NCBI GenBank assembly: GCA_903886985.1
Contig: CAISOI010000586.1
Location: forward strand, 1-9,551
DNA: 9,551 nt
Direction: 5' to 3'
From: an uncultured Chthonomonas sp.
GTDB lineage: Bacteria > Armatimonadota > Chthonomonadetes > Chthonomonadales > CAJBBX01
This document shows positions 5,415 to 9,551 of this stretch, one piece after another (positions within the stretch are counted from its first letter, which is position 1; each line of letters starts with the position of its first letter). The translations under genes and the position numbers were made by a program. The notes beneath the pieces are model-generated. The model made no database searches and was not told the origin of the DNA. It saw nothing but the letters and a program-made list of their open reading frames with translations.

Positions 5415-6962
5415 ATGAACGCAAAATCAGATCACTTAGATTTAGATGTTGAGCCGGGAGATCGCGATAACTTAGTTCAATTTGAACTCGCACGAATTCA
5501 AGAGTTGTTTAATTATGCGGTTTTGGACACAGATCCAGAACCGGATTTTGACGATATTACTAAGTTCGCCACACAGGTTTTCGAAACTCCTATTGCGCTC
5601 ATTTGTCTCTTGGACGAGTCCAGAATGTACTTCAAGAGCAAGACGGGGATTGAACTTGTTGAAGCACCGCGGGATTTGTCGTTTTGTGAAGCATGCGTCA
5701 GGACATCACAACCTCTTGTAATCGAAGATGCACACGCTGACCCTGTGTTTTTTAATAATCCCATGGTAGTTGGTCCACCCCAAATTCGATTTTACGCGGG
5801 GGCTCCGCTCATAACGGCTGCAGGATATGCAATCGGTACTTTGTGCATAATCGACCGCACTCCAAGGAAATTTGATTCCGCCAAGGGGGACCAGTTAGTT
5901 TCTCTTGCTCGTCACGTGATGCGGTTGCTTGAACTTCGGCGAGCTCTACTTCATCAAAGGACGACAGAGTCCGCGTTAAAGGCCAGTGAGTCCACACTAC
6001 GAGCATTCTTTGAATCATCGCCGTTCATGATGGGGATTGTGGAACTGCATGACGAGGAAATCCTCCACGTTACCGACAATCCGGCCACGGTTAACTTTTT
6101 TGGTAAGGACCTTGTGAAGGTAAATGACCATTTTGCCAAAGCAATAACTGTTCCATTATCAATCAAACAGTTGTATCGACAGAGCTATCTCCAAAGCGAA
6201 GTAACTGGTAAGCCGATTCATTTCGAATATGAGCAAAAAGGAGAGGCTGCTTCCACATGGTGGTCTGCAACGGTTGCATGCATGGGAGAATCTACAACCC
6301 GTAAAATGCGGTATTCTTACGTCGTTCAGAACGTTACAGACCGGGTTCTTACCGCAAAGGAATTGCAAGAAAAGGTCCGAGAGTTGGACATAGCAAACCG
6401 TATGTTGGAAGGTGAACGGTCGCACCTCAGTCAGGCAAACGAAACCCTTACAACGCTGTCTCAAACGGATAGTCTTACTGGGCTAAGGAACAGGCGTGTC
6501 TTTTATGATGCACTCCTGGAAGATTGGAATAGTGCCCGTGAGCAGAATGGTCCACTCTCACTCATTATTATGGATATTGATCAGTTCAAGAGCTTTAACG
6601 ATACCTTCGGGCATCTGGCAGGTGATAAAGTATTGGGAATCATTGGTCACACCCTATCCCATGTCACCAGAGATCAAGACTTCTGTGCAAGACTGGGTGG
6701 GGAAGAGTTTGCAATCCTCTTACCTGGTACAACAATTGAGGATGCCGCACTCATTGCAGAACGGTTTCGACTTGCCATTGAAAATCAAAGTTGGGATATA
6801 CGTCCGATCACCGCGAGTTTTGGAATTTCAAGCTACCGTGAAGACATGGAGTCCGAGCGGGATATGTTGAGATTGGCGGATCGAGCGTTATATCATTCTA
6901 AACGAAATGGTCGCAACCGCGTGTCGATATATGGTGACGACGGAGAGATAATCTTAATTTAA
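5415..6962 (+). CDS. GAF-PAS-GGDEF diguanylate cyclase
   Basis: A 515-residue cytosolic signalling enzyme that makes cyclic di-GMP from two GTP. The N-terminal GAF domain (about 25-175) has PIALICLLDESRMYFKS, LSFCEACV and the end GTLCIIDRTPRKF. A PAS-like domain follows (about 188-315, FFESSPFMMGIVEL). A helical, probably coiled-coil linker (about 312-348) leads to the GGDEF domain (about 349-507). The catalytic domain has TDSLTGLRNRR, metal-binding D387 in MDIDQFK, NDTFGHLAGD (395-404) and the active-site GGEEF (428-432). The product-inhibition I-site RxxD is present as RDQD (419-422), five residues before GGEEF. The enzyme therefore appears active and feedback-controlled. No membrane segment is seen. 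The start ATG has only a weak AG-rich upstream sequence. The stop shares a base with the next start (TAATG), so translation is probably coupled. The ligands of the GAF and PAS domains are unknown. Confidence 0.94.
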   Translation: MNAKSDHLDLDVEPGDRDNLVQFELARIQELFNYAVLDTDPEPDFDDITKFATQVFETPIALICLLDESRMYFKSKTGIELVEAPRDLSFCEACVRTSQPLVIEDAHADPVFFNNPMVVGPPQIRFYAGAPLITAAGYAIGTLCIIDRTPRKFDSAKGDQLVSLARHVMRLLELRRALLHQRTTESALKASESTLRAFFESSPFMMGIVELHDEEILHVTDNPATVNFFGKDLVKVNDHFAKAITVPLSIKQLYRQSYLQSEVTGKPIHFEYEQKGEAASTWWSATVACMGESTTRKMRYSYVVQNVTDRVLTAKELQEKVRELDIANRMLEGERSHLSQANETLTTLSQTDSLTGLRNRRVFYDALLEDWNSAREQNGPLSLIIMDIDQFKSFNDTFGHLAGDKVLGIIGHTLSHVTRDQDFCARLGGEEFAILLPGTTIEDAALIAERFRLAIENQSWDIRPITASFGISSYREDMESERDMLRLADRALYHSKRNGRNRVSIYGDDGEIILI

Positions 6963-8845
6963 TGAATGAGTACAAATCGGTTTCTCCGCAACAGGCTGTT
7001 GCAGAAATCCGAAGTGGGCAAAGAGTATTTGTAGGTAGCAACTGCGCAGAGCCGCAGACATTAGTAGAAGCACTGACCGCGAGAGCAGACAACCTCTCTG
7101 ATACTGAAATCGTTCACATACTTACGCTGGGAATCGCGCCATATTCTGAGGCGCGATTTGAAAACAAGTTTCGACATAACGCCTTTTTTATTGGTGCAAA
7201 CGTCCGGGATGCGATAAATCATGCGCGGGCAGATTACACCCCGATTTTTCTCTCCGAAGTGCCCGCTCTCTTCCGCAATGGTCGTATTCCACTCGATGTT
7301 GCTCTCATCCAGGTTTCCCCACCGGATAGACATGGATGGTGCAGCCTCGGTGTATCGGTGGACGTCATTCGTTCTGCCGTAGACAGTGCTCCTATCGTCA
7401 TTGCCGAAATTAACCAACAGATGCCGAGGACATTGGGAGACAGCTTTATGCATGTTTCTCAAATCAGTGCGTTTGTCGAGAGTGACCGTCCTCTGTTGGA
7501 GTTGAAGCCACCTGTGCAGACAGACGTTACAATGAGAATTGGTCAATACATCGCAGAGATGATTGATGATGGTGCGACGTTGCAACTGGGAATTGGTGCT
7601 ATACCAGATGCTGTACTTACCTCGTTGCATGGCAAGAAAGACCTCGGAATTCACACAGAGATGTTTAGCGACGGTGTGGTCGATCTTGTGAATTCAGGCG
7701 CGATTACAAACCGCCGCAAGACGCTTCATCCGGGCAAACTGGTCGCGACATTTTGTATGGGTACACGGAAACTCTACGATTTTATTGATAATAACCCGGC
7801 TGTGGAGATGCGCCCGACGGAATATGTTAATGACCCGTTTGTCATTGCGAAGAATGACAAAATGGTTGCTATCAATGCCGCGATTGAAGTTGATTTGACT
7901 GGACAGGTTTGTGCGGACTCTATTGGAGAGAGGTTCTATAGTGGAATTGGCGGTCAGGTTGACTTTGTGCGCGGGGCAGCTCGAAGTCGCGGCGGGAAAC
8001 CAATTATAGCCTTGCCCTCGACCGCAACGATGTCGGATGGTACAGTTATCTCCCGAATCGTGAATGACCTGAAGGTGGGAGCAGGGGTTGTGACTTCGCG
8101 CGGCGACGTGCATTATGTTGTCACAGAATGGGGAATCGCGTATCTGCATGGAAAGTCGATTAGAGAACGCGCCATTGCCCTGATAAGTATTGCGCATCCC
8201 GATTTTCGTCCGGAACTATTGGAAGCTGCCAAGGAGCGATTCTTAGTTTCGCCCGGAATGTCTTCAGATGCTCTTACGGCAACCTATCCAGACGAATATG
8301 TCGAGACGCGAACATTGAAGGATGGAGAAGATATTGTTCTCCGCCCGATTCGCGCCACGGATGAAGAACTGCTGCGCGAGTTTCATTATCAGCTTTCCGA
8401 GGATACTATCTATCATCGGTATCGGCGTTCGCTGCGTTCTTTGCCGCAGTCAGAGCGCCTGAAACTTGTCAATATCGATTACACTACTCAGATGGCAATT
8501 ATCGCAGTGCAGACGACAGGAGTTCGCGAAGAAATGGTTGGAGTAGGAAGATTCTACGTGGATGAATCGACCCGATGTGCTGAAGTTGCGTTTGTTGTTC
8601 GAGATGATCATCAAGGCCGAGGATTGGGCGGGATGCTTTTGAAGAAGCTGATCTCCATTGCTCGCAAAATGGAATTGGTTGCGTTGGAAGCATATTGCGC
8701 ACCAGATAATATTAAGATGATTGATTTACTTTTGCGGAATCATTTCTCGGAGCACCAAGAAGACCTTGCATCCGAGCGCGTGCTGACTTTGCAGTTAAGA
8801 AAACGTCCCGAGGCGATAAAACGCCCAGAGAGTGTACAGGGTTAA
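6962..8845 (+). CDS. Acetyl-CoA hydrolase/transferase fused to GNAT acetyltransferase domain
   Basis: A 627-residue fusion. Residues 1-440 are a class I CoA-transferase of the acetyl-CoA hydrolase/4-hydroxybutyrate CoA-transferase family, which moves CoA between acids or hydrolyses acyl-CoA. It has SPPDRHGWCSLG (119-130), GIGAIPDAV (210-218) and IHTEMFSDGVVDL (230-242). Glu233 matches the position of the catalytic Glu that forms the glutamyl-CoA thioester. The family loop SGIGGQVDFVRGA is at 327-339. Residues about 455-612 are a GNAT domain (VLRPIRATDEELL, then FVVRDDHQGRGLGGMLLKKL at 544-563 with the acetyl-CoA-binding QGRGLG). This domain resembles the GNAT part of bacterial protein lysine acetyltransferases of the Pat type. 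Such fusions are known in databases. A role in acyl-CoA balance tied to protein acetylation is inference. It starts within the stop of the cyclase gene and lacks a well-placed ribosome binding site of its own. Confidence 0.92.
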   Translation: MNEYKSVSPQQAVAEIRSGQRVFVGSNCAEPQTLVEALTARADNLSDTEIVHILTLGIAPYSEARFENKFRHNAFFIGANVRDAINHARADYTPIFLSEVPALFRNGRIPLDVALIQVSPPDRHGWCSLGVSVDVIRSAVDSAPIVIAEINQQMPRTLGDSFMHVSQISAFVESDRPLLELKPPVQTDVTMRIGQYIAEMIDDGATLQLGIGAIPDAVLTSLHGKKDLGIHTEMFSDGVVDLVNSGAITNRRKTLHPGKLVATFCMGTRKLYDFIDNNPAVEMRPTEYVNDPFVIAKNDKMVAINAAIEVDLTGQVCADSIGERFYSGIGGQVDFVRGAARSRGGKPIIALPSTATMSDGTVISRIVNDLKVGAGVVTSRGDVHYVVTEWGIAYLHGKSIRERAIALISIAHPDFRPELLEAAKERFLVSPGMSSDALTATYPDEYVETRTLKDGEDIVLRPIRATDEELLREFHYQLSEDTIYHRYRRSLRSLPQSERLKLVNIDYTTQMAIIAVQTTGVREEMVGVGRFYVDESTRCAEVAFVVRDDHQGRGLGGMLLKKLISIARKMELVALEAYCAPDNIKMIDLLLRNHFSEHQEDLASERVLTLQLRKRPEAIKRPESVQG

Positions 8846-9551
8846 TGGAACAGTTCACAGTTGAAGAAGAACAAGTGGGGACACGGTTGGATAGTTTCCT
8901 TGCTGAGCAGATGGTAGTTACCCGGAGTGAGTCGCAGCGATTGATCGAGCAGTTCCACGCGCATGTGAATGGGCTGGAATCTAAGTCGAATCGGAAACTT
9001 CGTCTTGGAGAAGTGATCACGGTGGAGCGCCCCGAGCCTGTTGCGACCAAGGTGGAAGCGGAAAACATTCCTCTGGATATCATTTTTGAAGACGAAGATA
9101 TCCTCGTTATCAATAAGGCACGAGGCATGGTCGTACACCCCGCCCCAGGATCAGAAAGCGGCACTTTGGTGAACGCGGTACTTGGTTATGTCGGCGAAGA
9201 ACTCTCTGGAATTGGCGGAGAATTACGACCAGGAATTGTTCATCGTTTGGATAAAGATACATCCGGCATGATGGTTGTTGCACGAAGTGAGCGCGCTTTG
9301 ATTTCGCTGCAGTCTCAGATTCAGGCGCATACCGCCGAACGACGATACAAGGCAATTATCTGGGGCATCCCGACCTTTGAAAAAGCAATTATCGACGCGC
9401 CAATCGGTCGTCATCCAACCGATCGCAAAAAGATGGCGGTGATAACGGATCCGCGCTATGCGAGTCGCGATGCCGTAACGGAGTTGACCGTCTTGAAGAC
9501 CTTTCGGATATTCTCGTTGGTAGAAGCGAAGCTCCAAACGGGTCGAACACA
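8845..9551 (+). CDS. rluD: RluA-family pseudouridine synthase, RluD-like (3' end missing)
   Basis: The first 235 residues of a pseudouridine synthase that isomerises uridines in 23S rRNA; the C-terminus runs off the window. An S4 RNA-binding domain covers about 12-65 (GTRLDSFLAEQ, SESQRLIEQFHAHVNG). The catalytic domain begins at IIFEDEDILVINKARGMVVHPAPG (79-102). It holds the active-site motif GIVHRLDKDTSGMMVVA (130-146), with catalytic Asp136. The visible sequence ends inside the conserved LQTGRT(H) motif, so the gene is intact as far as seen. The start ATG (8845) shares a base with the upstream stop (TAATG), with AGGG 3 nt before it. The motif set fits RluD (positions 1911/1915/1917 in E. 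coli numbering) better than RluC, but the exact target is inferred. It looks like a housekeeping gene downstream in an operon with signalling and CoA enzymes. Confidence 0.93.
   Translation, partial: MEQFTVEEEQVGTRLDSFLAEQMVVTRSESQRLIEQFHAHVNGLESKSNRKLRLGEVITVERPEPVATKVEAENIPLDIIFEDEDILVINKARGMVVHPAPGSESGTLVNAVLGYVGEELSGIGGELRPGIVHRLDKDTSGMMVVARSERALISLQSQIQAHTAERRYKAIIWGIPTFEKAIIDAPIGRHPTDRKKMAVITDPRYASRDAVTELTVLKTFRIFSLVEAKLQTGRT

Noticed and set aside
7061..7654. Minus-strand open frame of 197 codons
   Set aside because: It lies wholly opposite the well-supported CoA-transferase domain, shows no recognisable motif, and has low-complexity translation typical of an antisense shadow.
7694..8197. 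Minus-strand open frame of 167 codons
   Set aside because: It is antisense to the same CoA-transferase gene, with no family features.
8712..9164. Minus-strand open frame of 150 codons
   Set aside because: It overlaps the GNAT end and the S4/catalytic start of the rluD-like gene, both of which have clear family motifs on the plus strand.

Overview
This is a bacterial chromosomal window of ordinary coding density and moderate base composition. It holds eight complete or partial genes of recognisable family plus one small unrecognised gene. No rRNA, tRNA, CRISPR array, insertion sequence or phage gene was seen. The lineage cannot be fixed from sequence reading alone. The tandem TTAAC-type boxes, the soluble PAS kinase and the CoA-transferase/GNAT fusion would fit a group such as Acidobacteriota, Chloroflexota or Armatimonadota, but this is a weak inference.

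Left part, minus strand (1-1153): an OmpR/PhoB-family response regulator followed 30 bp downstream by a PAS-containing sensor histidine kinase that runs off the window edge. The divergent intergenic region (1154-1442) carries two clusters of roughly 5-8 bp repeats with an 11 bp period. They look like operators for a PhoB/PhoP-type regulator, so phosphate-linked autoregulation is the favoured reading.

Middle part, plus strand (1443-5145): a tightly packed likely operon. It encodes a UxaA/GarD-family sugar-acid dehydratase, a GHMP kinase whose motifs resemble plant glucuronokinase, a 48-residue acidic small protein, and a GalT-type hexose-1-phosphate uridylyltransferase. The first two genes overlap by 4 bp at a TTGA junction, and the small gene overlaps galT by 14 bp. 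Read together, these genes suggest uronic acid handling. The dehydratase would feed sugar acids into catabolism, and the kinase plus uridylyltransferase could rebuild a UDP-uronic acid. This combination is the most interesting part of the window.

A 269 bp spacer (5146-5414) without a gene holds a palindrome, a candidate promoter, a perfect 7+7 bp dyad and two pairs of direct repeats. It is probably a complex control region.

Right part, plus strand (5415-9551): a second likely operon in which each gene overlaps the next by one base (TAATG). It encodes a GAF-PAS-GGDEF diguanylate cyclase with active site and inhibitory site intact, an acetyl-CoA hydrolase/transferase fused to a GNAT acetyltransferase domain, and an RluA/RluD-family pseudouridine synthase cut by the window end.
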